DNA of 51,933 nucleotides from NCBI GenBank assembly GCA_017463375.1, contig JAFTPG010000017.1, positions 1 to 51,933 of the forward strand, given 5' to 3'. A program made the translations under genes and the position numbers. Under the pieces are notes generated by a model. That model was not told the DNA's origin. It saw nothing but the letters and a program-made list of their open reading frames with translations, and ran no database searches. Source of the DNA: Ruminococcus sp. GTDB lineage: Bacteria > Bacillota > Clostridia > Oscillospirales > Ruminococcaceae. This document shows positions 34,631-42,101 of this stretch, one piece after another. Every line of letters begins with the position of its first letter. The stretch's first letter is position 1.

Positions 34631-35483
34631 TGTAAACCTCCAGAATTTTTTCAGTAAATTTATCCTTTCCCACACGGTCGATCGTGAACTTGAAGCGCTC
34701 GCCGGGATCTGCATTTTCCGCAAAGAACTCAATTGCAGCGTCGCAAACTGCAAAAAGCTTTTCCTTATCCTCGATAAACGGAATTATAGTTTCGCCCTTG
34801 CTGATGCTGTTGCCGAAAAGTCCGCCGAAGGAAACGATATATCCATGTACCGTATCCCATGCTTCGGTAGGACAGGATTTCAGGCATCTTCCACAGTAAT
34901 TGCACTTGCTTTCGTCAACGCCGATCTTACCGCCGTTTATTGTGATCGCATTTGTGCGGCACGCCTTTTCGCAGACGCCGCAGTTAATACATTCACTTTC
35001 ACGCCATGCAACCTTGATACCGCCTTTGATTCCGACATCGTTTTCCTCGGCTTTAAGGCAGTTATTCTGACAGCCTGTAATTCCGAACTTAAACTTGTGA
35101 GGAAGCTCTCTTGCAAAATATCTGTCGTCAAGCTCCTTAGCGAGCGAGTATGTATCAATACATCCGCTGGGACAGACCGCTTCGCCCTGACAGGCAGTGA
35201 TCGTTCTGACTCTCGGACCGCATACTCCCGGCTCAACGCCGCCCTCTGCAAGAGCTGCCTTTACATCATCAATATCGTCAAGCTTTATGAAAGGAATCTC
35301 AACGCTCTGTCTTGATGTAAGGTGAACGTGACCTTCACCGAATTTTTCTGCAACCTCAGCAATCTTTGCAAGCTGTACGGCGCTCAGATTTCCGCCGACA
35401 ACTCTGAGCCGCAGAGAGAAATTATTTTTCTGCTTCTGGCGCATAAAGCCGCCCTTTTTCAAAACTGCATAATTTACTGCCAT
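34623..35483 (-). CDS. Short sulfite reductase (siroheme plus ferredoxin domain, Asr/Dsr-like)
   Basis: Protein of 286 aa. A sulfite/nitrite reductase half-domain (FSLRLRVVGGNLSAVQLAKIAEVAEKFGEGHVHLTSRQSVEI) is followed by the siroheme-[4Fe-4S] ligands C98, C104, C138 and C142 (TACQGEAVC and TGCQNNC). An inserted ferredoxin domain has two CxxCxxCxxxC sets (C165-C175 and C194-C204). This matches the AsrC/Fsr C-terminal type rather than the large CysI. No AsrA, AsrB or CysJ is present, so the electron donor is open; ferredoxin or the encoded Trx/TrxR are candidates. It should make sulfide, or carrier-bound sulfur, from sulfite. Confidence 0.87.
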   Translation of the reverse strand: MAVNYAVLKKGGFMRQKQKNNFSLRLRVVGGNLSAVQLAKIAEVAEKFGEGHVHLTSRQSVEIPFIKLDDIDDVKAALAEGGVEPGVCGPRVRTITACQGEAVCPSGCIDTYSLAKELDDRYFARELPHKFKFGITGCQNNCLKAEENDVGIKGGIKVAWRESECINCGVCEKACRTNAITINGGKIGVDESKCNYCGRCLKSCPTEAWDTVHGYIVSFGGLFGNSISKGETIIPFIEDKEKLFAVCDAAIEFFAENADPGERFKFTIDRVGKDKFTEKILEVYNG

Positions 35484-35501
35484 ATCTCAAAGCCTCCGAA
35501 T

Positions 35502-36728
35502 TTATATTTTTTCAATAGCCTGTCTGAAATCCCCGATCAGGTCATCAGCATCCTCGATACCGACGCTGATTCTGATAGTATCATCATATACACCTGCACT
35601 CAGCTTCTGCTGCTGCGTACTGTGCGTGTAGATCGTACTTGCGGCATGAATTACAAGAGTTCTGACATCACCAATATTAGTGGCGATGCAGGCATATTTC
35701 AGATTGTTTATCAGCCTGAATGCCTTTTCCCTGCTGCCTGCTCTGAGCGTGAGTATTGCTCCGCCCTTTCCGCCGAACTGAGTTTTAACAAGCTCGTAAT
35801 AGGGATTATCCGGAAGAGCTGGATAATTCACCTCCATACCGGGAACGGTTTTCAGAAACTGAGCAAGCTTTAACGCATTGCTGCAAAGACGCTCCATTCT
35901 GAGTCCTAGTGTTTCAAGTCCGACTGAATTGAGATAGGCGTTCATTGGTGCAAGACAGCATCCCATATTCCGCCATATACCATTGCGGAGCTTTGCAAGA
36001 TACGCAAATTTACCGAATTTTTCATATTCCTTGAAGCCGCTGTATCTTTCCTTATCCCATCTGAAATTTCCGCTGTCAATGATCATACCGCTGATCGCGC
36101 TGCCGCTTCCGTTGATATATTTTGAAGAGGAATGAACAACTATATCAGCACCGTAGTCAAATGGATTTATCAGATAAGGAGTCGCCGTCGTACTGTCGAT
36201 AATAAGCGGAATTCCGTGACTGTGAACAACCCCGGAGACTGCTTTCAGATCAACTACATCAAGCTTCGGATTGCCGATAAGCTCTGTAAATACCGCCTTT
36301 GTTTTTCCGGTAATCAGCTTTGATACGCTTTCAGCTGTAACCTCATCGGTAAACTTTGTGGTTATTCCGAACACCCTGAGGTCATCGAACAAATCAATTG
36401 TTCCTCCGAACAGACCTGAACCTGCTATTATCTCATCGCCTGACTTGAGTATGTTCAGCAGCGACATTGTGACTGCCGCCATTCCGGATGAACAGGAAAC
36501 TGCGCCTATTCCCTTTTCAAGCTTCGCAATGCGTCTTTCAAAAGAGTCGATCGTAGGATTGCTTATTCTTGTGTATGCATAACCCGGAGCTTTGTTATTA
36601 AAGATTGCTTCGAGCTTCTCCGCAGACTCATGAGCAAACGCACTGGACTGACATATAGGCGTCAGGGTGGAACCCGTTGCAGAATCACCGTCAAAACTCT
36701 GATGCAGCAAAGCTGTATTGAATTTCAT
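35502..36728 (-). CDS. O-acetylhomoserine sulfhydrylase paralogue within the sulfate operon (MetY family)
   Basis: PLP-dependent Cys/Met metabolism enzyme of 408 aa. FNTALLHQSFDGDSATGSTLTPICQSSAFAHES and YTRISNPTIDSFERRIAKLE lead into the PLP site; the Schiff-base Lys is in VVHSSSKYINGSGSAISG. GEC-type motifs CSSGMAAVTMSL and AASTIYTHSTQQQ are present. In Wolinella the MetY partner uses HcyS-thiocarboxylate as sulfur source; here the gene is co-transcribed with the carrier system, so it is the likely acceptor enzyme. A second, canonical MetY of 427 aa lies at 42218. Confidence 0.85.
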   Translation of the reverse strand: MKFNTALLHQSFDGDSATGSTLTPICQSSAFAHESAEKLEAIFNNKAPGYAYTRISNPTIDSFERRIAKLEKGIGAVSCSSGMAAVTMSLLNILKSGDEIIAGSGLFGGTIDLFDDLRVFGITTKFTDEVTAESVSKLITGKTKAVFTELIGNPKLDVVDLKAVSGVVHSHGIPLIIDSTTATPYLINPFDYGADIVVHSSSKYINGSGSAISGMIIDSGNFRWDKERYSGFKEYEKFGKFAYLAKLRNGIWRNMGCCLAPMNAYLNSVGLETLGLRMERLCSNALKLAQFLKTVPGMEVNYPALPDNPYYELVKTQFGGKGGAILTLRAGSREKAFRLINNLKYACIATNIGDVRTLVIHAASTIYTHSTQQQKLSAGVYDDTIRISVGIEDADDLIGDFRQAIEKI

Positions 36729-36760
36729 ATTATCACCAAGTTTCTGTTAGTCTGTTAGTA

Positions 36761-37819
36761 TTAGATGAATACGGATTCTTCCTTGAGCGTCTGATTCTCG
36801 AGAAGATAAGCTTTATCTCCTGCTGTCACAAACATACGGTATACAAAGACATTCACTTTCTCTCCGACTGAAACACCCGGCTCATCAAAACCGCGTCTTG
36901 CGGTTAACAGAACGTCATTTACTCTGACCGAAAGCTCAATGCTGCTGCCTCTGAAAGCGACCTTTTCAACCGTTCCCTCTGAGGAAGAGCTTTTGAATTT
37001 CTGGAACTCATCCTTTTTGGATACCTTTACAAATTCAGGACGGACAATGGCGTTATCAGCGTTTTCGATTTCTTCAAACGTACGGAATCTGCTGTAATCC
37101 CTGAATACCGACGGCTGTCCGAAGAACGAAGCCGTGAACGCAGTTTCAGGCTTTCTGTACACCTGTGAGGGCGTACCAATCTGTTCGATCCTGCCCTTGT
37201 TGGTAATGATGATCTCATCGGCAACTTCAATTGCCTCGTCCTGGTCGTGCGTTACGAAGATACTCGTTATGCCAAGCTTCTGGATCATATCCTTGAGCCA
37301 GCTTCTCAGCTCCTGTCTGACCTTTGCATCAATAGCGGCAAACGGCTCATCAAGAAGAAGCAGCTGAGGATTGGGAGCAAGCGCTCTTGCGAAGGCAACT
37401 CGCTGACGCTGACCTCCCGAAAGCTGACTGGGATAACGCTTCTCCAGTCCCTCCAGACCCACTAGCTTCACAAGCTCTGTAACTCTTTCCTTAATAAAAG
37501 CCTTATCTTTTTTCAGAACCTTTAGTCCGAAAGCAATGTTATCAAATACCGTCATATAGCGGAAGAGCGCATAATTCTGAAACACAAAGCCTATTCCTCT
37601 CTGACTTGCGGGAATATTGTTTACCACCTTTCCGCCGATAATAATTTCGCCGCTGTCGGGACTTTCAAGACCTGCAATCATTCGCAGGATAGTTGTTTTT
37701 CCGCTTCCGCTGGGTCCCAGCAGACCGATAAGCTTTCCCTTTTCTATGCCGAAGCTTACATTGTCGGAGGCTTTATAGCTTCCGAAGTGCTTGTTAATAT
37801 TTTTCAGTTCAACGTACAT
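36761..37819 (-). CDS. cysA: Sulfate/thiosulfate ABC transporter ATP-binding protein
   Basis: ATPase of 352 aa: Walker A GPSGSGKTT, Q-loop FVFQNYALFRYMTVFDNIAFGL, signature QLSGGQRQRVAFARALAP, Walker B LLLLDEPFAAID and FVTHDQDEAIEVAD. A C-terminal regulatory region (from EIENADNAIVRPEFVKV) resembles the TOBE-like domain of CysA. It overlaps cysW by 11 nt. Confidence 0.94.
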   Translation of the reverse strand: MYVELKNINKHFGSYKASDNVSFGIEKGKLIGLLGPSGSGKTTILRMIAGLESPDSGEIIIGGKVVNNIPASQRGIGFVFQNYALFRYMTVFDNIAFGLKVLKKDKAFIKERVTELVKLVGLEGLEKRYPSQLSGGQRQRVAFARALAPNPQLLLLDEPFAAIDAKVRQELRSWLKDMIQKLGITSIFVTHDQDEAIEVADEIIITNKGRIEQIGTPSQVYRKPETAFTASFFGQPSVFRDYSRFRTFEEIENADNAIVRPEFVKVSKKDEFQKFKSSSSEGTVEKVAFRGSSIELSVRVNDVLLTARRGFDEPGVSVGEKVNVFVYRMFVTAGDKAYLLENQTLKEESVFI

Positions 37820-38642
37820 CGTCAGACTCCCTCTTTCCTATGTATTCCACAACGCTCCTGATAATCAGAATTAAAACCGCCATCATTACCAGTATTGAGG
37901 ATACCGCAAACGCAGGAACGTACTTGAATTCGTTGAACAATATCTCAACATGCAGGGGAAGTGTATTTGTTTTTCCTCTGAGGTGTCCTGAAAGCACTGA
38001 TACAGCTCCGAACTCGCCCATAGCTCTTGCCGCACAGAGAACTATTCCATAGAGGAAAGCCCATTTGATATGCGGAAAAGTGATCTTCCTGAAAATCGTG
38101 AAGCCCTTTGCTCCCATAAGAGCAGCGGCTTCTTCCTCATCGGTGCCCTGTGCTTCAAGAACGGGAATAAGCTCTCTTGAAATGAATGGGAATGTAACGA
38201 ATATCGTAGCGAGTATAATTCCCGGCACTGCAAAGACAATCTGTATATCCAGATCCTGCAAAACCGGATAAAGCGGACTTTGTCTGCCGAATGTGAGAAC
38301 AAATATCAGACCTGCAATGATCGGCGATACGGTTACCGGCAGATCAATAAGCGTGCTCAGCAGCTTCTTGCCTTTAAAGTGAAACTTTGTCAGTACCCAT
38401 GCTGCAAACAGTCCGAAAACAGTATTGACCGCAACTGCACATACCGTGGCTTCAATAGTCAGGAGTATTGCTTTTATTGTATATTCATCAGCAACCGCTT
38501 GTGAATAAACCTCCCAGCCCTGCTTCAAAGCCTCGGTAATTACTGTAATCAGGGGCAGAATCAGCATAAGAAATATAAAAACAAAGCTTATGCCGATTAA
38601 AATCCACTTAACAGCCTTTGAGCCTTTTGTTTCCTCGTGCAT
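37809..38642 (-). CDS. cysW: Sulfate ABC transporter permease CysW
   Basis: Membrane protein of 277 aa with about six helices. The coupling loop reads EEEAAALMGAKGFTIFRKITFPHIKWAFLYGIVLCAARAMGEFGAVSVLSGHLRGKTNTLPLHVE; the final part 'GEFGAVSVLSGHLRGKT' is characteristic of CysW. It directly abuts cysT and overlaps cysA. Confidence 0.94.
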   Translation of the reverse strand: MHEETKGSKAVKWILIGISFVFIFLMLILPLITVITEALKQGWEVYSQAVADEYTIKAILLTIEATVCAVAVNTVFGLFAAWVLTKFHFKGKKLLSTLIDLPVTVSPIIAGLIFVLTFGRQSPLYPVLQDLDIQIVFAVPGIILATIFVTFPFISRELIPVLEAQGTDEEEAAALMGAKGFTIFRKITFPHIKWAFLYGIVLCAARAMGEFGAVSVLSGHLRGKTNTLPLHVEILFNEFKYVPAFAVSSILVMMAVLILIIRSVVEYIGKRESDDVR

Positions 38643-39476
38643 TTAATTGCCCCCTTTCAGTATTTTTGTATTTCTTATCTGAATCAGATTTACTAAGAAC
38701 AGTATCAGAAACGATACCAAAAGCATTACGAGAGCTATTGCCGTTGCGCTGGCGTAGTCATATTCCTGAAGCTCCGACATGATGATCAGCGGAGTTATTT
38801 CAGTTTCAAAGGGCTGATTGCCTGCAATGAAAACTACGCTTCCGTATTCGCCGAGACATCTGCCGAAAGCAAGACCAAAGCCTGTGAATACCGCAGGTCT
38901 GATCTCCGGGAAAATCACCTTCCAGAATATCTTTATGCGGCTTGCACCGAGAACTCCTGCCGCCTCCTCGTAAGAGGGATCAAGCTTTTCAAGAACTGGC
39001 TGAACAGCTCTGACAACAAACGGAATACCAATAAAAACAAGAGCAATAATGATTCCGATTCTTGTATAGGCGATTTTTATTCCGAATTCAGCAAAGAAGC
39101 CGCCTATTAATCCTGTATCCGCAGTAAGTGACGTAAGAGCAATACCTGCAACAGCGGTCGGAAGCGCAAACGGAAGCTCGATCATACCGTCAAGCAGCCG
39201 CTTTAACGGGAAATCATATCTGACCAGCACCCATGCAAGTATAACTCCCATCACCGCATTTATCAGTGAAGCAGCAAGCGCGGTAATGAAGCTTACCTCA
39301 AAGCTTGCAAGAACTCTTTTTCTTGTTATCGTACTGATGATCTCGCTGAAATCCATGTTCGCAGTAAACACCACAAGTGATGCAAGAGGTATCAGTACGA
39401 TCACACTTAAAATCGAAAGCGTTACGCCCATCGACAGCCCAAAGCCGGGAATAACTCTCTTATTTGCTTTTTTCAT
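38643..39476 (-). CDS. cysT: Sulfate ABC transporter permease CysT
   Basis: Membrane protein of 277 aa. The first helix is VTLSILSVIVLIPLASLVVF, and the EAA loop DPSYEEAAGVLGASRIKIFWKVIFPEIRPAVFTGFGLAFGRCLGEYGSVVFIAGNQPFETEITPL is that of CysT (CysU). Forms the channel with CysW. It begins 15 nt after the binding-protein gene. Confidence 0.94.
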   Translation of the reverse strand: MKKANKRVIPGFGLSMGVTLSILSVIVLIPLASLVVFTANMDFSEIISTITRKRVLASFEVSFITALAASLINAVMGVILAWVLVRYDFPLKRLLDGMIELPFALPTAVAGIALTSLTADTGLIGGFFAEFGIKIAYTRIGIIIALVFIGIPFVVRAVQPVLEKLDPSYEEAAGVLGASRIKIFWKVIFPEIRPAVFTGFGLAFGRCLGEYGSVVFIAGNQPFETEITPLIIMSELQEYDYASATAIALVMLLVSFLILFLVNLIQIRNTKILKGGN

Positions 39477-39491
39477 AATTCACTGTTAGTC

Positions 39492-40514
39492 CTATTCTTC
39501 ATAAATTTCGTCAAACACGCCGCCGTCGGCAAAATGCTTTTCCTGAGCTTCATCCCAGCCGCCGAAATCCTGAATTGTTACAAGATTAAGGTCAAGATCG
39601 AACACATCGGCGTACTCCTGAAGGATAGCTTCATTAGACGGTCTGTAGTAATTATCGCCTGCAATTCTCTGAGCTTCATCAGAGTAGAGGTATTGCAGAT
39701 ATTCTGTTGCAGCGTCTCTGGTTCCCCTCTCGTCAACGACCTCGTCTACAATAGCAACAGAAGGCTGAGCGAGAATACTGATGCTGGGAGTAATGATTTC
39801 ATAATCATCGGGATAGTCCTGAATCGAGAGGAACGCTTCATTCTCCCATGCAAGAAGAACATCTCCCTGACCATTTTCAACGAAGGTCGTTGTAGCGCCT
39901 CTTGCACCGGAATCGAGAACAAGCACATTCTGATAAAGCTTCTGGATGAAGTCCTTTACCTGAGCTTCATCGCCGTTATAGAGCTGCTCGGCATACGCCC
40001 ATGCTGCAAGGTAGTTCCACCTTGCTCCGCCTGAGGTCTTTGGATTAGGTGTGATAACTCCAACGCCCTCCTTGACCAGGTCATCCCAGTCCTGAATATT
40101 CTTAGGATTGCCCTTTCTTACAAGGAAAACAATTGTCGATGTATAGGGAGCGCTGTCGTTTTCAAATTCGCTTACCCAACCGTCCTCGATCAGACCTGCG
40201 TCACGGACTGCGTTTACATCGTACTCAAGAGCGAGGGTAACAACATCTGCCTCAAGTCCGTTTGCAACCTCAAGAGCCTGCTTACCGGAGCCGCCGTGTG
40301 ACTGAGTAATTTCAACGTCCTGACCTGTTTTTTCTTTCCAGTGTTCTGCGAAGATCGCATTGTATGACTCATAAAGCTCTCGTGTGGGGTCGTACGAGAC
40401 ATTTGTAAGTGTAACCTTATCGTCCTTTTCCTCAGAACCGCATCCGGTGAGACCGGTGAGAGTTGTAAGTGCAATTGCCGCTGCCAGTGTAATTTTCAAA
40501 AAATTCGTTTTCAT
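39492..40514 (-). CDS. sbp: Sulfate-binding lipoprotein
   Basis: Binding protein of about 340 aa with signal peptide and lipobox TGLTGC. The mature part starts VTLTNVSYDPTRELYESYNAIFAEHWKEKTGQDVEITQSHGGSGKQALEVANGLEADVVTLAL, which is the sulfate/thiosulfate-binding (Sbp/CysP) signature; NPKTSGGARWNYLAAWAYA is also conserved. The start is set at 40514 with AGAGG 8 nt upstream, instead of the ATG at 40532, which overlaps the leader peptide's stop. First large gene of the operon. Confidence 0.94.
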   Translation of the reverse strand: MKTNFLKITLAAAIALTTLTGLTGCGSEEKDDKVTLTNVSYDPTRELYESYNAIFAEHWKEKTGQDVEITQSHGGSGKQALEVANGLEADVVTLALEYDVNAVRDAGLIEDGWVSEFENDSAPYTSTIVFLVRKGNPKNIQDWDDLVKEGVGVITPNPKTSGGARWNYLAAWAYAEQLYNGDEAQVKDFIQKLYQNVLVLDSGARGATTTFVENGQGDVLLAWENEAFLSIQDYPDDYEIITPSISILAQPSVAIVDEVVDERGTRDAATEYLQYLYSDEAQRIAGDNYYRPSNEAILQEYADVFDLDLNLVTIQDFGGWDEAQEKHFADGGVFDEIYEE

Positions 40515-40528
40515 AGTAATAACCTCTT

Positions 40529-40627
40529 TCATAAATATTGTTTTGTTTTTCTAAAAGCGAAAGCAGTTATTCTACATCGTCCGAATCTGTAGTTTGCTCT
40601 TACGAGCTGTTCAAAGATGTTTTCCAT
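40529..40627 (-). CDS. Conserved leader peptide (32 aa) ahead of the sulfate operon
   Basis: Short frame starting at an ATG with GGAGA 8 nt upstream and ending in TGA 14 nt before the sulfate-binding protein start. Residues 5-17 read FEQLVRANYRFGR, then Cys. A peptide with FEKLVRANYRFGR is encoded at the same place in the other sulfur operon (42102-42179). Over the ten identical residues LVRANYRFGR the two genes differ at four nucleotides, all synonymous, which argues for selection on the protein. No signal peptide or known family. The stop overlaps the start region of the next gene, allowing translational coupling. Role unknown; a cysteine-responsive leader is the simplest hypothesis. Confidence 0.72.
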   Translation of the reverse strand: MENIFEQLVRANYRFGRCRITAFAFRKTKQYL

Positions 40628-40650
40628 CAACATCGTCTCCATTTCCATTT

Positions 40651-40706
40651 ACCTACTTGATAGGTTGGATTTATTATACCAGCTTTTACCTACTCTGTCA
40701 ATAGGT
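40651..40706 (-). promoter_or_regulatory. Promoter of the sulfate operon with two ACCTA/TAGGT operators
   Basis: On the minus strand TTGACA (40696-40701), a 17-nt spacer and TATAAT (40673-40678) form a consensus promoter. One dyad, ACCTA-N9-TAGGT (40688-40706), covers the -35 box. A second, ACCTA-N5-TAGGT (40651-40665), lies just downstream of the -10 box at the start of the transcript. The same layout recurs at 42009-42064. A repressor of the Rrf2/CymR family, encoded at both ends of the region, is the likely binder. Confidence 0.85.
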
Positions 40707-40804
40707 TTTTGAAAATTTTCCCAAAAATGTGAAATTATACAAAAAAATCAAAATACCAACCACAACTATTGTCCGATTTTCAAAAACGCAGCATCATGGG
40801 AATA

Positions 40805-40855
40805 GTATAAAAAAACTCCCATCGTTTACAATTATTGTATAACGATAGGAGTTTT
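40805..40855 (-). terminator. Intrinsic terminator after the chelatase gene
   Basis: AAAACTCCTATCGTT pairs with AACGATGGGAGTTTT (minus strand reading, one G-U pair) around an inner TACAAT/ATTGTA hairpin, followed by TTTTTTTATA. Confidence 0.88.
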
Positions 40856-40861
40856 CGATTA

Positions 40862-41695
40862 TTATCGGTTTAAACGGATGACTGAGTCCCGGGCGTGGGA
40901 AACATAGATATCACGCACGCCTTTCATTTCACCAAGCCCTTTCAGTATGCATTCAACTTCAAAGCCCTCAGCTTCAAGCAGAGATTTCCATGAATCCGCC
41001 TTATCACCAGCCATATCTTTTTCAGCGTGAACACCCGCAGCAGCCATCAGAGGGAGCAGAACTGCCTTCTTATAGCTGCCTGCCTTTAATGAGGCAATTA
41101 CATCATCAAGATCAGGCACAGCATTCATAGTTCCGACAAACCAGTTGGTCCTTCCGGTTCGTGCAAAGACATTCTGAAGCTTGATATAGTGAGCAGCAGT
41201 TCTGTTTTTCATGCCGTGACCCATAAAGACTATTGCAGTTTCTCCGCCGCTGTATTCTGCAACCTCCTCGGCAAGAGCGTTAACAAGCTTTATGTAATCA
41301 TCGTCGGCACTGAGCAGAGGTTCGCCGATAGATACAGCGTCAAATTTATCCTTACAGCTTTCAACAGTCTCAGTGAGCTTATCGTATTCATTGCCGCATA
41401 TAATGTATGTGGGCTGAACAGCGAGTCTCTTCACGCCCTCTCTCACCAGCCTGTCAAGCGCCTGTTCAAAATGATCAATTTCCTCTCCCTCATTTTTCCT
41501 GACAGCGCTTATAACAGCACTGCTTGTAAATGCACGTCTTACTTCATAATCAGTAAATGCGTCAGCAACAGCGTTTTCTATTGCACCGAGAGCATTTGCT
41601 CTGCTTCTCATGCAGCTCGTACCGAAGCTTACCACAAGAATAACGGACTTTTCTTTCATTTCTTCTGAATTGATATTGATTCCTTTTACAGTCAT
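40862..41695 (-). CDS. CbiK-type chelatase, probably sirohydrochlorin ferrochelatase for siroheme
   Basis: Protein of about 277 aa of the anaerobic cobaltochelatase CbiK family. VSFGTSCMRSRANALGAIENAV is the opening; the two metal-binding histidines are in FMGHGMKNRTAAHY and PLMAAAGVHAEKDMAGD. The protein inserts a divalent metal into sirohydrochlorin. No cobalamin genes are in the window, and it sits between two sulfur-assimilation promoters, so iron insertion to make siroheme for the sulfite reductase is more likely than cobalt. Start chosen at 41695 (AAGGA 8 nt upstream); an ATG three codons earlier overlaps that box. Confidence 0.85.
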   Translation of the reverse strand: MTVKGININSEEMKEKSVILVVSFGTSCMRSRANALGAIENAVADAFTDYEVRRAFTSSAVISAVRKNEGEEIDHFEQALDRLVREGVKRLAVQPTYIICGNEYDKLTETVESCKDKFDAVSIGEPLLSADDDYIKLVNALAEEVAEYSGGETAIVFMGHGMKNRTAAHYIKLQNVFARTGRTNWFVGTMNAVPDLDDVIASLKAGSYKKAVLLPLMAAAGVHAEKDMAGDKADSWKSLLEAEGFEVECILKGLGEMKGVRDIYVSHARDSVIRLNR

Positions 41696-41717
41696 TTCAT
41701 TCATCCTTGATTGTTTT

Positions 41718-41880
41718 AGAACCTGTCTTCACAAGAAATATGTATGGATTTTCGAGCATAATTTTGTTGCAGACAAGGCAAAAATTTGCAGAAGGGCTGT
41801 CGCCCTGCAAGGATTTTCAACGCAGTATGCGGCGAAATTTGCCGAAAATACATGCGTGTTTCTTTGTGATGACAGGTTCT
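41718..41880. repeat. Imperfect palindromic element, 163 bp, copy 1 (in the chelatase leader)
   Basis: The ends are inverted repeats, AGAACCTGTCTTCACAAG and the complement of TTGTGATGACAGGTTCT, with two differences in about 21 bp. The interior carries GACAAGGCAAAAAT, a GCAGGGCGACAGCCC-type hairpin and AAAATCCTTG...AACGCAGTATG. The same interior, in opposite orientation, is found at 49615-49779 although the terminal repeats there are different. No coding capacity is evident. It lies between the chelatase promoter and its start codon, so it is transcribed as the leader. Confidence 0.75.
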
Positions 41881-41886
41881 TATATA

Positions 41887-41915
41887 AGTATATCACAAAC
41901 CATTACTCAAATCAA
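41887..41915 (-). promoter_or_regulatory. Promoter of the chelatase gene
   Basis: TTGATT, 17-nt spacer, TATACT on the minus strand. The predicted start of transcription falls at the edge of the palindromic element, about 185 nt before the coding sequence. Confidence 0.75.
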
Positions 41916-42008
41916 CGTTATTGCACATGGCTCGCTTTATTCATGGAGAAGCAGTAAATTCCCGGAAAATTATACTGTCGGAAAAAATTTTTCAAGAAAT
42001 TTCTATTT

Positions 42009-42064
42009 ACCTATTGACAAAGTGGGTAAACTGTGGTATTATAATACCAGCCTACTCGATAGGT
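42009..42064 (+). promoter_or_regulatory. Promoter of the metY/cysK operon with two operators
   Basis: TTGACA (42014-42019), 17-nt spacer, TATTAT (42037-42042). ACCTA-N9-TGGGT (42009-42027) covers the -35 box and GCCTA-N5-TAGGT (42050-42064) follows the -10 box, the same positions as at the sulfate operon promoter. In addition the -10 box is the centre of a perfect 16-bp palindrome, TGGTATTATAATACCA (42034-42049), not present at the other promoter. Confidence 0.85.
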
Positions 42065-42101
42065 GTGTAAGACAAATTCTCAATCGCAGGTGTGATAATA
42101 C

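Larger units (their letters stand above)
41705..42101. other. Divergent control region between the chelatase gene and the metY/cysK operon
   Basis: Nearly 400 bases containing, left to right, the palindromic element copy 1, the chelatase promoter (41887-41915, minus), an AT-rich stretch of about 90 bases in which I see nothing, and the operator-bearing promoter of the metY/cysK operon (42009-42064, plus) with its short leader. Confidence 0.7.

Noticed and set aside
34587-35315. Long plus-strand frame of about 240 codons opposite the sulfite reductase gene
   Set aside because: It lies antisense to a gene with clear catalytic motifs, has no ribosome site and no recognisable domain; biased codon use of the real gene keeps it open.
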